A stretch of 64,000 nt of DNA from Halopelagius fulvigenes. GTDB lineage: Archaea > Halobacteriota > Halobacteria > Halobacteriales > Haloferacaceae. A program made the translations under genes and the position numbers. Location: contig NZ_JBHSXH010000015.1 of NCBI RefSeq assembly GCF_042662625.1, forward strand, positions 1,240,001 through 1,304,000. Direction: 5' to 3'. Every line of letters starts with the position of its first letter. Positions within the stretch are counted from its first letter, which is position 1. Below are positions 27,463-35,861 of this stretch, in pieces. Below the pieces are notes generated by a model. That model saw only the letters and a program-made list of their open reading frames with translations. It made no database searches and was not told where the DNA came from.

Positions 27463-30400
27463 TTACGTCTCGAAATTACTCGCAACAGGGAGTGTGAACG
27501 AGAACGTCGAACCCCGGCCGGGGTCGGACTCGACCCAGACATCGCCGTTGTGGCGCTCGATGATGCGCTCAACCAGCGCGAGACCGATACCAGTGCCTGC
27601 GTGTTCGTCCCGGGTGTGCAGGCGCTGGAAGACCTCGAAGATGCGGTCAGTATCCTCCGGAGCAATACCGACGCCGTTGTCCTCGACGGACACGAGCCAC
27701 CGGTCGCCGTCGCGCTCGGCGTCGATGTGGATCCGCGGGGGTTCGTCGTCGCTGTACTCGATGGCGTTGTCCAGCAGGTTCTGGAAGACCTGCCGTAACT
27801 GCCCACGATCGCCCTCCACGCGAGGGAGGTCTTCGGCGGTAATCTCGGCGTTGCTCTCTTGGATCATTACTTGCAGGTCGTCACAGACCTCCGAGAGGAC
27901 ATCGTCGAGGTCGACGGCCTCGAACGGTTCCCCCTGGGTCTCAACGCGTGAGTACGCCAGCAGACCGTCGATCATGTCACGCATCCTGTCGGCGCCGTCG
28001 ACGGCGAACTCGAGGAACTCCTCGCCGTCCTCGTCCAGTTCGTCGCCGTACCGACGTTCAAGCAACTGCAGATAGCTCGAGACCATTCGGAGCGGCTCTT
28101 GGAGGTCGTGGGAGGCGGCGTACGCGAACTGTTCGAGTCGCTCGTTGGACACCTCTAGCATACGTTCGTATTCCCGTCGCTCGGTCACGTCTTGGATCAC
28201 GATCATGCCCGCGTACACCTCGCCGTCGGCGTCACTGACAGGGAGTGTGTGGGCGTGCAGATGTCGGCCGCGGTATTCGATTTCGAAGGAGCCTGCCTCA
28301 CCGTCGAGTGCGGCCCGGAAATGCGGTTCTAACTCCTCAACCAGATCCGATGTATGGAGTTCAGTAAAGCGGTGTCCGATTCGATCCTCCGGGCCGTAGT
28401 CGAATCGGTCGAAGAGCTGACCGCCAATAGCGGTGTACTGCAGGTCCTCATCGAACAGGCCCACCGCTCCATTCGGGAAGTTTTCGGCCAGCGTTCGGTA
28501 GCGGCGTTCGGACTCCTCGAGCGCGCGTTGGGCCTCACGGCGTTCGGTGATGTCTGTTAAAGTAGCCACGCCGCGGGTCACCTCGCCGTGCTCGTTGCGG
28601 ACGGGCATCCCCTCCAGCCGGACGACCCGGCGCTCGCCGTCGACCGCCTCGATCTCGTAGATGTCCGGGTCGAGTACCTCCTCGCCGTCGATGACCCTCG
28701 CGAGCGTCATCTCGTCTGGCTGGACGCGCTCGCCGGAATCCGCGTCCCAGACCGGGTACTGCTCGTACTCCTCGACGGACTCGACGTCGAAGACATCGCC
28801 GCCCCAGATCTCGTGTGCAACGTCGTTGGCTTGGACGATCCGCCCGTCGGCCTCCGCGACCACGACACCGACGGGAAGGACCTCGAAGAGGGTCTCCAGC
28901 TGTTCGTTGTTCCGCTGGAGTTCTAATTCGGCGCGTTTGCGTTCGGTGATGTCGGTGAGCGCCCCCGGGAAGCGGATCGGCTCGCCGTCGTCGCACTCGA
29001 CGTGCCCGCGAGCGACAACCCACCGGAGATCGTCGTCAGCATTCCACACGCGGTATTCTTCCTCGTAGTCGCCGCACGTCTCGACGGCCTCCTCGATTGC
29101 CGCCGTCACTCGCTCACGGTCATCCTCGTGGATGGCTTCGATAAACTGATCGAGCGACACACCCTCGCGGGCGACATCAGGATCGATGCCGAACGTCCGA
29201 GCGAACGTCGTACCGACGACCATCTCGTCCTCTGGAATATGCCATTCCCAGGTCCCAACCGCGCCGGCTTCTGTCGCTGCCTCTAACCGCGACTTGGCAT
29301 CCTCGAGGTACCGTTCGTATTCCCGGCGCTCGGTAACGTCGCGAGCGATGGCGAGGACGTACTCCTGATCGAGGTCAACGTAGGAAGCGTTGACCTCAAC
29401 CGGGTACGTCGAACCGTCCTTACAGCGGTGGTGTCCATCGAAGGTCAGTTGCCCCTCGGCACGCAGTTCCTCGACGAACGACCGCCACGCCTCCTGGTCG
29501 GGAATCTCGGTTTCGAGATCCGTGACCGTGAGCTCAAGGAATTCCTCACGCGAGTACCCCCGCCGCTTACAGGCAGTGTCGTTGACGTCGAGATAGCGGC
29601 CCGTCTCTGGATCCACCACCAGCACGCTGTCGTTCGAGTGATTGAGCAGGGTGCGGAACAACTCGAGTTCGCGCTCGTGCTGCTTGCGCTCGGTGATATC
29701 GCGGTCAGAAACGATGATGGACACGACCTCACCGTCGTTGTCGGTGACGGGTCGGTAATAGCCGCTGATGGTGTACGGCTCGCCGTCCGAGCGGGTGAGG
29801 TCGGCCTCGAACTCGACGTACTCGCCCGCAGCCGCCTGCTCGATCCACTCTTTCACCTGAGACTGGACGCCGTCGCCCTCGCCCCACCACGGCGTCTCCC
29901 AGAACGGCTCGCCCCGTACATCCTCGAGATTGGCGTCGACGTACTTCATGGCCGTCTGGTTGATGTCCCGGACGGTCCCATCGGGGTCGAGCAGGCCGAC
30001 GAGGATGTTGGGATCCTCGAAGATGGCCTCGTACCGGCGCTCTTTCCGCCGGAGTTCACGTTCGCGCTCGCGGAGCTCCTGTTCCGTCTGTTTCCGGTCC
30101 GCGATGTCGCGTACGACCCCGATGCTCCCCTCGAACGTCCCCTCTTCGACGAGCGGGTGTAGCTCTAGTTCGCAGGGGATGGTCTCGCCGTCGGCCATCC
30201 GGGCGGTGAACTCGATCGGTTCGCCCTCGCGGTCGCCGTCCACAAATCGCCGGTAGATCTCGCGCTGGATGCGATCGGCGTCCTCGTCGTCAAGCACGAT
30301 CGAAGCGTGCTCGCCGAGAAGTTCCTCCCGGGCGTAGCCGGTCAACCTAACTATGGAATCGTTGACCGCGACGAACCGCCCCTCGGCGTCGAGCTGATAG

Positions 30401-30507
30401 ATGCCATCGTCCACCATATTGACGAGCGTGGAGTAACGCTCGACTGCACGCTCGCCGGTAGCGTCTGCCCAAAACCCACCCTCTGGAGTCCCGGCTTGAT
30501 CGCTCAT
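27463..30507 (-). CDS. Six-PAS sensor histidine kinase (soluble)
   Basis: 1014 aa from the ATG at 30507; the frame extends to 30705 but that part is low quality. Six PAS/PAC units follow one another, each ending in a DITERK-, DVTERR- or DIADRK-type PAC motif: about residues 20-135, 155-280, 285-400, 405-530, 535-655 and 660-780. Then come a HisKA domain (FAYAASHDLQEPLRMVSSY) and HATPase_c (DNGVGIAPEDTDRIFEVF, GTGIGLALVERIIERHNG). No membrane segment is seen, so it senses cytosolic cues such as redox state, light or small ligands. No response regulator is adjacent. The HisKA-HATPase part is a close inverted repeat of the frameshifted kinase at 24974-26493. Confidence 0.92.
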   Translation of the reverse strand: MSDQAGTPEGGFWADATGERAVERYSTLVNMVDDGIYQLDAEGRFVAVNDSIVRLTGYAREELLGEHASIVLDDEDADRIQREIYRRFVDGDREGEPIEFTARMADGETIPCELELHPLVEEGTFEGSIGVVRDIADRKQTEQELRERERELRRKERRYEAIFEDPNILVGLLDPDGTVRDINQTAMKYVDANLEDVRGEPFWETPWWGEGDGVQSQVKEWIEQAAAGEYVEFEADLTRSDGEPYTISGYYRPVTDNDGEVVSIIVSDRDITERKQHERELELFRTLLNHSNDSVLVVDPETGRYLDVNDTACKRRGYSREEFLELTVTDLETEIPDQEAWRSFVEELRAEGQLTFDGHHRCKDGSTYPVEVNASYVDLDQEYVLAIARDVTERREYERYLEDAKSRLEAATEAGAVGTWEWHIPEDEMVVGTTFARTFGIDPDVAREGVSLDQFIEAIHEDDRERVTAAIEEAVETCGDYEEEYRVWNADDDLRWVVARGHVECDDGEPIRFPGALTDITERKRAELELQRNNEQLETLFEVLPVGVVVAEADGRIVQANDVAHEIWGGDVFDVESVEEYEQYPVWDADSGERVQPDEMTLARVIDGEEVLDPDIYEIEAVDGERRVVRLEGMPVRNEHGEVTRGVATLTDITERREAQRALEESERRYRTLAENFPNGAVGLFDEDLQYTAIGGQLFDRFDYGPEDRIGHRFTELHTSDLVEELEPHFRAALDGEAGSFEIEYRGRHLHAHTLPVSDADGEVYAGMIVIQDVTERREYERMLEVSNERLEQFAYAASHDLQEPLRMVSSYLQLLERRYGDELDEDGEEFLEFAVDGADRMRDMIDGLLAYSRVETQGEPFEAVDLDDVLSEVCDDLQVMIQESNAEITAEDLPRVEGDRGQLRQVFQNLLDNAIEYSDDEPPRIHIDAERDGDRWLVSVEDNGVGIAPEDTDRIFEVFQRLHTRDEHAGTGIGLALVERIIERHNGDVWVESDPGRGSTFSFTLPVASNFET

Positions 30508-30601
30508 ACGAACAATGATGAATCTCGGGGAGGAAAAGGTCGTTGTGTACTGGCCGGGCCCGGAATCGCTCTTGGATTGAATACGATGAGACGGCGGTTG
30601 A

Positions 30602-30655
30602 TCAGTAACCGACGTAGTACTTGTCGTGCTCTCGTCCCAACTCGTCGGGCTCCAT
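30602..30655 (-). CDS. Possible 17-aa micro-ORF or leader peptide
   Basis: ATG at 30655 and TGA at 30604-30602 encode MEPDELGREHDKYYVGY. On the coding strand GGAGTGATC (30672-30664), close to the anti-Shine-Dalgarno complement GGAGGTGATC, ends about 8 nt before the ATG. The acidic composition fits a halophile. It lies between the tRNA(CAU) gene and the six-PAS kinase. It may be a leader peptide, a tiny gene, or the leftover end of a gene cut by insertion. Confidence 0.3.
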   Translation of the reverse strand: MEPDELGREHDKYYVGY

Positions 30656-30733
30656 CGGAGGGAGATCACTCCGAGTTCGATTCCGTCACAACAGAATCGA
30701 AGCACTGCTCGCTTACGCTCGCGGGTTTCTTCA

Positions 30734-30808
30734 TGGGCCCTGACGGATTCGAACCATCGACCACTCGGTTATGAGCCGAGCGCTCTAACCAGGCTGAGCT
30801 AAGGGCCC
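30734..30808 (-). tRNA. tRNA with CAU anticodon (Ile2 or elongator Met)
   Basis: The - strand folds into a full cloverleaf: acceptor GGGCCCT/AGGGCCC with discriminator A, a D arm with AGCTCAGCCTGGTTAGAGC, anticodon stem CTCGG/CCGAG closing the loop CTCATAA (anticodon bases 30771-30773), and T arm GGTTCGAATCC. Both elongator Met and the agmatidine-modified Ile2 use a CAU anticodon. The GGGCCC acceptor is more Ile-like, but I cannot settle it. No intron. Its 3' end is the likely target of the neighbouring insertion. Confidence 0.93.
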
Positions 30809-30918
30809 TCGTACGTTCACCACTTCCCCCGGGCACCTCTTTAGCGTTGTCGTTGTCCGCCGGACGAACCGACCGACGGAGCCCCGACTCGGCGGTCGGA
30901 GACGAGAGGAAGTGGAAG

Positions 30919-30991
30919 CGCCGTCGCCAGGACTCGAACCTGGGACCACCTCGTTAACAGCGAGGTGCTCTACCAACTGAGCTACGACGGC
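30919..30991 (-). tRNA. tRNA-Asn (GUU)
   Basis: The - strand reads GCCGTCGTAGCTCAGTTGG at the 5' end and pairs with CGACGGC at the 3' end, discriminator G. The anticodon loop CTGTTAA, closed by CCTCG/CGAGG, gives GUU (30956-30958). T arm is GGTTCGAGTCC. 73 nt, no intron. It lies 110 bp upstream of tRNA(CAU) on the same strand. Confidence 0.95.
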
Positions 30992-31133
30992 TCGGGCTTT
31001 CTCCGCACTCCTTCGTACACCGAGGTTGTTTGTAGGGCTTTCGTTTTGGAGCGATAGTGCGCCTTGTCACCGTGCGTCCGGCGGCGGACGCACCGACACC
31101 CTTTCGCCCGCCCGCGGTGAAGCCGAGACGACC

Positions 31134-32501
31134 ATGGCCGACTCGGAGGACATCTCGCGCGTCGTCGAACGCGTCCGGGAGCGAATCGACCCGGACGAGG
31201 ACGAACGGACCGCGCTTCGCGAGACCGCGTCCGCGCTGACTGCCCGCGTGGCGGACGAACTCGCGGACCTCCCGGTCGAAGCCGACGTGATTCGGGTCGG
31301 GTCCACCGCCCGCGGGACGTGGCTCTCCGGCGACAGGGACATCGACCTGTTCGTCCGCTTCCCCGCCGACGTAGATAGGGAGTCGCTGGAGTCCTACGGC
31401 CTCGAAATCGGCCGCGCCGTCCTCCCCGACGGGCGCGAGGAGTACGCCGAACACCCGTACGTCACCGGCGAGTTCCGCGGCTTCGACGTGGACCTCGTCC
31501 CCTGTTACGACGTCGAGGACGGGTCCTCGCTCCGGTCGGCGGTGGACCGCACGCCGCACCACAACGCCTACCTCCGCGAACGCATCGACGACGGACTCGC
31601 CGCGGACGTGCGCGTGTTCAAGCGCTTCCTGAAGGGCATCGGCGCGTACGGGAGCGACCTCCGAACGAGGGGGTTCTCGGGCTACCTCACCGAACTGCTC
31701 GTCTTGGAGTACGGCGGGTTCGAGGAGCTCCTTCGGGCCGCCGCCGACTGGCACCCGCCGGTCGTCTTCGACCCCGAGGACCACGGCGAACGGTCGTTCG
31801 ACCATCCCCTCGTCGTCGTGGATCCGACCGATCCGACGCGGAACGTGGCGGCCGTCTGCTCCGCGGAGAACGTCGCCCGACTCCAACACTACGCCCGCGC
31901 GTTCCTCGACGAACCCGACGAGTCGTTCTTCTTCTCGCCGGACCCCGACCCCCTCTCGCCCGACGAGGTCCGCTCGCACGTCGAACGGCGGGGAACGACG
32001 CCCGTCGCCGTCGTCTTCGACGCACCCGATATCGTGGAGGATCAACTGTACCCGCAGCTCCGCAAGTCGCTGTCGGGCGTGCGGTCGGAGCTCGACCGCC
32101 GGGGGTTCGGTCCCCTGCGAGCGACGACGTTCGCCGAGGACCGGGCGGTCCTCTTCGTCGAGCTCGCGCACGCGACGCTTCCGACCATCTCCCGCCACGA
32201 GGGGCCACCGGTGCACGTTCGCAACCACGCCGAGGGGTTCTACGACGCCTACGCCGACGGTGACGACGACTACGGCCCGTTCCTCGACGGCGATCGGTAC
32301 ATCGTCGAACGGGACAGAGCGTACGCCGAGGCGGCGGCGTTCCTCGAAAGCGACGCCATCTTCGACGTCGGACTCGGCTCTCGGGTGGAGTCTACCCTCG
32401 AAGAATCGTACGAGGTGCTCGTCGGCGGGGAGGTGGCGGAACTCGCAGAGACGGAGACGTTCGGCGTCGAGTTCGCCCGTTACTTCGAACCGAGTCCGTG
32501 A
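31134..32501 (+). CDS. cca: CCA-adding tRNA nucleotidyltransferase (archaeal class I)
   Basis: 455 aa from the ATG at 31134; the frame is open to 31026 but that extension is not protein-like. The nucleotidyltransferase signature GSTARGTWLSGDRDIDLF (residues about 56-73) supplies the catalytic carboxylates in DID, with the third in FDVDLVPCYD. The rest matches the archaeal helical and tail domains (for example RVFKRFLKGIGAYGSDL and GFSGYLTELLVLEYGGF). It adds or repairs the 3' CCA of tRNAs; haloarchaeal tRNA genes, including those here, do not encode CCA. Its 3' end overlaps the deacetylase gene by 22 bp in convergent orientation. Confidence 0.95.
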   Translation: MADSEDISRVVERVRERIDPDEDERTALRETASALTARVADELADLPVEADVIRVGSTARGTWLSGDRDIDLFVRFPADVDRESLESYGLEIGRAVLPDGREEYAEHPYVTGEFRGFDVDLVPCYDVEDGSSLRSAVDRTPHHNAYLRERIDDGLAADVRVFKRFLKGIGAYGSDLRTRGFSGYLTELLVLEYGGFEELLRAAADWHPPVVFDPEDHGERSFDHPLVVVDPTDPTRNVAAVCSAENVARLQHYARAFLDEPDESFFFSPDPDPLSPDEVRSHVERRGTTPVAVVFDAPDIVEDQLYPQLRKSLSGVRSELDRRGFGPLRATTFAEDRAVLFVELAHATLPTISRHEGPPVHVRNHAEGFYDAYADGDDDYGPFLDGDRYIVERDRAYAEAAAFLESDAIFDVGLGSRVESTLEESYEVLVGGEVAELAETETFGVEFARYFEPSP

Positions 32502-33499
32502 GCCTCGCGCACGTCCGAGACGAGCGTCTCCGTCTTCTCGTTCGGTTCGTCGTCCGGTTCCATGGGCGACCGGCCGTCGAACGTCTCGTGGACGATTGCG
32601 ACGCCCTCCGAGAGCGTGTCGAGACCGTACCCGCCCTCTAAGACGAACGCCAGTCCCGCGTCCACGTCGTCGCAGATGCTCCTCACTCGGTCGGTCATCA
32701 GCGCGTACCCCTCCGTGGAGACGCGCATCCGGGAGATGGGGTCGTGTCGGTGCGCGTCGAACCCCGCGCTGACCAAGAGGAGATCCGGGTCGAACCGTTC
32801 GAGCGCCGGGCGGAGGAGTTCGTCGACGACGAGGAGGTAGTCAGAATCGCCCGCGCCCGCCGCGAGGGGGGCGTTCAGCGTCGCGTTCTCGCCGTCGCCC
32901 TCGCCCGTCTCCTCGATTTCGCCGGTGCCGGGGTAGAGGCCGTCCTCGTGGACCGACGCGTAGAACACGTCGCCCCGGTCGTAGAAGATGTCCTGCGTCC
33001 CGTTGCCGTGGTGGACGTCCCAATCGAAGACGGCCACGCGTTCTACGTCGAGTTCGTCGTCGTCGAGTACCGTCTGCGCTGCGACGGCGGCGTTGTTGAC
33101 GAAGCAAAAGCCCATGGCGTCGTCTTCGACGGCGTGGTGCCCCGGCGGGCGTCCGAGGGAGAAGGCGGTGTCTCTCGCGTCCGCGCCCTCGACCGCTTGG
33201 CGGGCGGCCCACTGCGCGAGGCCCGCCGACGCGAGGGCGGCGTCCCACGTCTCCTCGGAGGCGACGGTGTCGGGGTCCCAACTCCCGCCGCCGTCCTCGC
33301 AGAACTCGCGGATTTCGGCGACGTAGTCGGGGTCGTGGACGGACGCCACGTCGTCGTCGGTGGCGGGGTCGGCGTCCACGTACTCGACCCCGTGGCGCTT
33401 CGCGAGGGCGCGCCTGATGGCGCGGAGTCGGTCGGCCGTCTCCGGGTGTCGTTGACCGGTGTCGTGCGCGAGACAGGTCTCGCTGTAGCCGAACTGCAT
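32480..33499 (-). CDS. Histone deacetylase family amidohydrolase
   Basis: 339 aa from the ATG at 33499. Class II-like HDAC motifs are intact: RPPGHHAVEDDAMGFCFVNN with the His-His pair, VFDWDVHHGNGTQDIFY with the Zn-binding Asp and His, VSAGFDAHRHDP with the second Zn Asp, and EGGYGLD with the glycines near the active site. It should hydrolyse acetyl-lysine or acetylpolyamine. It begins 4 bp after the stop of the fused histone gene on the same strand, so the two are one transcription unit. I recall HdaI of Haloferax volcanii lying near the histone gene there too. Histone as substrate is an attractive inference, not shown. Confidence 0.93.
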   Translation of the reverse strand: MQFGYSETCLAHDTGQRHPETADRLRAIRRALAKRHGVEYVDADPATDDDVASVHDPDYVAEIREFCEDGGGSWDPDTVASEETWDAALASAGLAQWAARQAVEGADARDTAFSLGRPPGHHAVEDDAMGFCFVNNAAVAAQTVLDDDELDVERVAVFDWDVHHGNGTQDIFYDRGDVFYASVHEDGLYPGTGEIEETGEGDGENATLNAPLAAGAGDSDYLLVVDELLRPALERFDPDLLLVSAGFDAHRHDPISRMRVSTEGYALMTDRVRSICDDVDAGLAFVLEGGYGLDTLSEGVAIVHETFDGRSPMEPDDEPNEKTETLVSDVREAHGLGSK

Positions 33500-33503
33500 C
33501 GGT

Positions 33504-33935
33504 CTACTCGAAGAGGGCGAAGTACGTCTCGATGTCTTCGGCCTGTATCGTCCGCCGGTCGGCGTGGCGTGCGAGCTTCGCGGCGGCGCTCGCGACGTTG
33601 TCGGCGTAGTCCTCCAAGATGTCGGCGAGTGCGATGCGCGCACCCATCGACACACGATACCGGTCGTCGATGTCGAGTCGGGCGATGCGGTCCACGGGGG
33701 CGATTGGCAGCTCCAGTTCCTCCCGTTCGACCACCTGTTCGACGCCGAAGTCCTCGGCCATCAGGGTCTTTCGGCCGTCTTCCTCGGCGCGTTCGGCCGC
33801 GTCGGCCGAGAGGTCGGACCCGCGACGTTGGATGCGCCGGGCGAGTTCCTCGGACGCGTCGGCGCTGACCCGAAGCTCGCCGGCGTTGCGCCGGATAATC
33901 GTATCGACCGGGGCGAACGGTAACTCGACGCTCAT
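33504..33935 (-). CDS. Fused archaeal histone (two histone folds)
   Basis: 143 aa from the ATG at 33935. Two histone folds are joined in one chain: ELPFAPVDTIIRRNAGELRV ... TLMAEDFGVEQ, and ELPIAPVDRIARLDIDDRYRV ... RTIQAEDIETYF. This tandem form is typical of haloarchaea (HpyA/HstA). The protein is unusually acidic for a histone, and in Halobacterium the homologue acts more like a specific regulator than a bulk packaging protein. TTATAC at about 33962-33968 lies 27 nt upstream (leaderless). It is the first gene of a two-gene operon with a deacetylase. Confidence 0.94.
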   Translation of the reverse strand: MSVELPFAPVDTIIRRNAGELRVSADASEELARRIQRRGSDLSADAAERAEEDGRKTLMAEDFGVEQVVEREELELPIAPVDRIARLDIDDRYRVSMGARIALADILEDYADNVASAAAKLARHADRRTIQAEDIETYFALFE

Positions 33936-34085
33936 ACCCTCATATGCCGTCCGTGCGGCGTATAATCCTTTCCGTAGCGGCTCTCGTCGGTTCTCGGCAC
34001 CTCTCGAGCGCTCTCGACGCCACGAGGCCGGTGTCACCGCTGCGCGCGCCGTTCGCTCGCCGAAAGGGGGAGCGTCGCCCGCCGT

Positions 34086-35618
34086 CTACCGGTTCTCCAA
34101 GGCGACTTCGGTCGCCTCGATACGACCGTCGCGCACCGCCCCGCGAACCGTGACCTCCTGACCGAGTTTGAGCGACTCGTTCGTCTCCACGCTCCGCGTC
34201 TCGGTGCCGTCGTCGAGGACGACGGGGTCGCCCGCCTGAACGACGGTCCCCGTGAACTCCTCTATCTCGCCGTCGTCGGGGTCCGGCTCCGAGGACCCGC
34301 CGGACGACGAACTACCGGACGACGAACTGCTGGACGACGAAGCGCCGTTCGCCGCGGACGGGTCGGACGACCCGCCGGAGTCGCCCGTATCACCGGACTG
34401 CGTCTGGTGGCCTGACGAGCTTTGCTCGTCAACGTCCTCGAACGCGCCGAGTCCCTGCGACTGCGACTCCGACTGCGACCCGTCCGCGCCACCCGCGGCG
34501 TTCGCACCGTCGGGAGCCTCGTCCATCACGCTGATAGTGGACCGCCACCCGGCGGAGGCTTCGAGGTCCTCCTGCCAGCCGTCTTTTATCTCCACGTCCG
34601 TGAGGACGACGTAGTCCGCGAGGTCGACGTCGGTGTCGGCCTTCTCGCCCCACATGGCGACGCGGATGTCGTCGGTGTCGTCTTTCACGCGGATGTTCCG
34701 AACCTGTCCCTCGGACCCGTCGTCGCGATCGAACGTGCGCTTGGGGTCCGTCTCGATGACGCCGCCCGCGATGTCGACCGTCTCGCCGAGTTCGAGGTCC
34801 GCGATGTCCGTCGTCTCGGGGACGTACTCGATGTCCTCGTCGAGTTCCTCGACCGCGCCGCGGTTGCCGACGTGGAGTTCGAGCGACCCGTCGCGTTCGC
34901 GGACGTACCCGTCCACGACTTCGACGGTGTCGTCCGGTTCGAATTCGTCTACGAGGTCGGCCTTCTCGTCCCAGAGGGTGACCCGGATGCGGCCGGTCGG
35001 GTCGCCCACCGTCAGGTTGGCGACGCGGCCCTCGGACCCGTCGTCCCGGTCGAACGTCCGCACCGAGTCGGTGCTGAGGACGCGACCCTTCAGATTCACG
35101 TCAGAGAGGCCGAGCGAGAGGTCCTCGACGCGGTAGGTGTCCTGCATCTGGACGTCGACTTCGGCGTCCGGGTCGGGTTCGACCTTGTCGACGCTGACCT
35201 CGACACCGTTGTACCCCTCCTTGGGTCGGCCCGCGATGCGGAGCACGTCCCCCGCTTCGAGGCTTTCGAGGGCGTCCACGGCGACGTTGTCCCAAAGCGA
35301 GATGCGGATGCGCCCCGTCTCGTCGGCGACTTCGACGTTGAGGACGCGGCCGTCCTCGTCCTCGCCGTCGCGTTCGAAGGTCCGGAGTTCGCCGATGCTC
35401 ATCACCTTGGTGAGGAACTTCACGTCCTCCATGCCGGGTTCGATGTCGGCGACGCCCTCGACCTCCTCGTCGCGGAGTTCGTGCGCGATGAGCATCGCCG
35501 CCGTCTCCTCGTCGGCGAGTCCGCCCATCTGTTCGACCTTGTCCTCCACGGCGGCTTCGAACTTCTCGAACGGGACGTCGGTTTCGAGGTCCTCGTAGAC
35601 GTCTTCGATCGCACCCAT
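34086..35618 (-). CDS. Replication protein A, single-stranded DNA-binding (Rpa2-like)
   Basis: 510 aa. After an N-terminal helical region come three related OB folds (about residues 65-155, 165-255 and 265-350), seen as repeated blocks such as GRVLNVEVADETGRIRISLW, RVANLTVGDPTGRIRVTLW and QVRNIRVKDDTDDIRVAMW. A Ser/Gly/Gln-rich disordered linker (about 365-440) leads to a C-terminal OB-like domain. There is no zinc finger. It coats ssDNA in replication and repair. The arrangement beside the histone gene is like that of rpa2 in Haloferax volcanii as I recall it. Unlike most genes here it has a leader with a perfect Shine-Dalgarno site. Confidence 0.92.
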   Translation of the reverse strand: MGAIEDVYEDLETDVPFEKFEAAVEDKVEQMGGLADEETAAMLIAHELRDEEVEGVADIEPGMEDVKFLTKVMSIGELRTFERDGEDEDGRVLNVEVADETGRIRISLWDNVAVDALESLEAGDVLRIAGRPKEGYNGVEVSVDKVEPDPDAEVDVQMQDTYRVEDLSLGLSDVNLKGRVLSTDSVRTFDRDDGSEGRVANLTVGDPTGRIRVTLWDEKADLVDEFEPDDTVEVVDGYVRERDGSLELHVGNRGAVEELDEDIEYVPETTDIADLELGETVDIAGGVIETDPKRTFDRDDGSEGQVRNIRVKDDTDDIRVAMWGEKADTDVDLADYVVLTDVEIKDGWQEDLEASAGWRSTISVMDEAPDGANAAGGADGSQSESQSQGLGAFEDVDEQSSSGHQTQSGDTGDSGGSSDPSAANGASSSSSSSSGSSSSGGSSEPDPDDGEIEEFTGTVVQAGDPVVLDDGTETRSVETNESLKLGQEVTVRGAVRDGRIEATEVALENR

Positions 35619-35627
35619 CTACTCGAC

Positions 35628-35704
35628 ACCTCCGTCCCGTCGTCCGCGTCCGACGCTGCGAAGAGAGAAACCCGTGGTTCGGGCGATAGCGGCCATAATC
35701 CTAT
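35628..35704 (-). promoter_or_regulatory. rpa promoter and Shine-Dalgarno leader
   Basis: On the - strand GGAGGT (35633-35628) precedes the rpa ATG by 9 nt and is a perfect anti-SD complement. GGATTATGG at about 35704-35696 fits a TATA box, predicting a leader of roughly 50 nt. That sets this gene apart from the many leaderless genes around it. Confidence 0.55.
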
Positions 35705-35861
35705 CATCGTCCAAGGTAGGCCCGCGCTTAAGCGTTGTCTTCGCGGGAGTACCCCGGCGCAGTCGGGCGATTAGGTCGACGAGTCGGAACACGGGAAGCC
35801 GTGGCCGCCCGGTCGTACAAAAAGTCTCGTCTCGGCGGCGACTGCGCTCGAAAGCGGTCGC

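Larger units (their letters stand above)
24752..30734. mobile_element. Putative relic of a tRNA-targeted insertion carrying sensory genes
   Basis: The segment runs from the 3' end of the tRNA(CAU) gene to a partial copy of that 3' end in the same orientation, which is the geometry left by an integrase that targets tRNA 3' ends. Parts of it have visibly lower GC than the flanks (for example 24880-25080 and 27150-27400). It carries a broken kinase, a DUF7344-type wHTH gene, a zinc-finger microgene and a six-PAS kinase. No integrase or replication gene remains, so this is either a degraded element or a chance arrangement. Confidence 0.35.
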
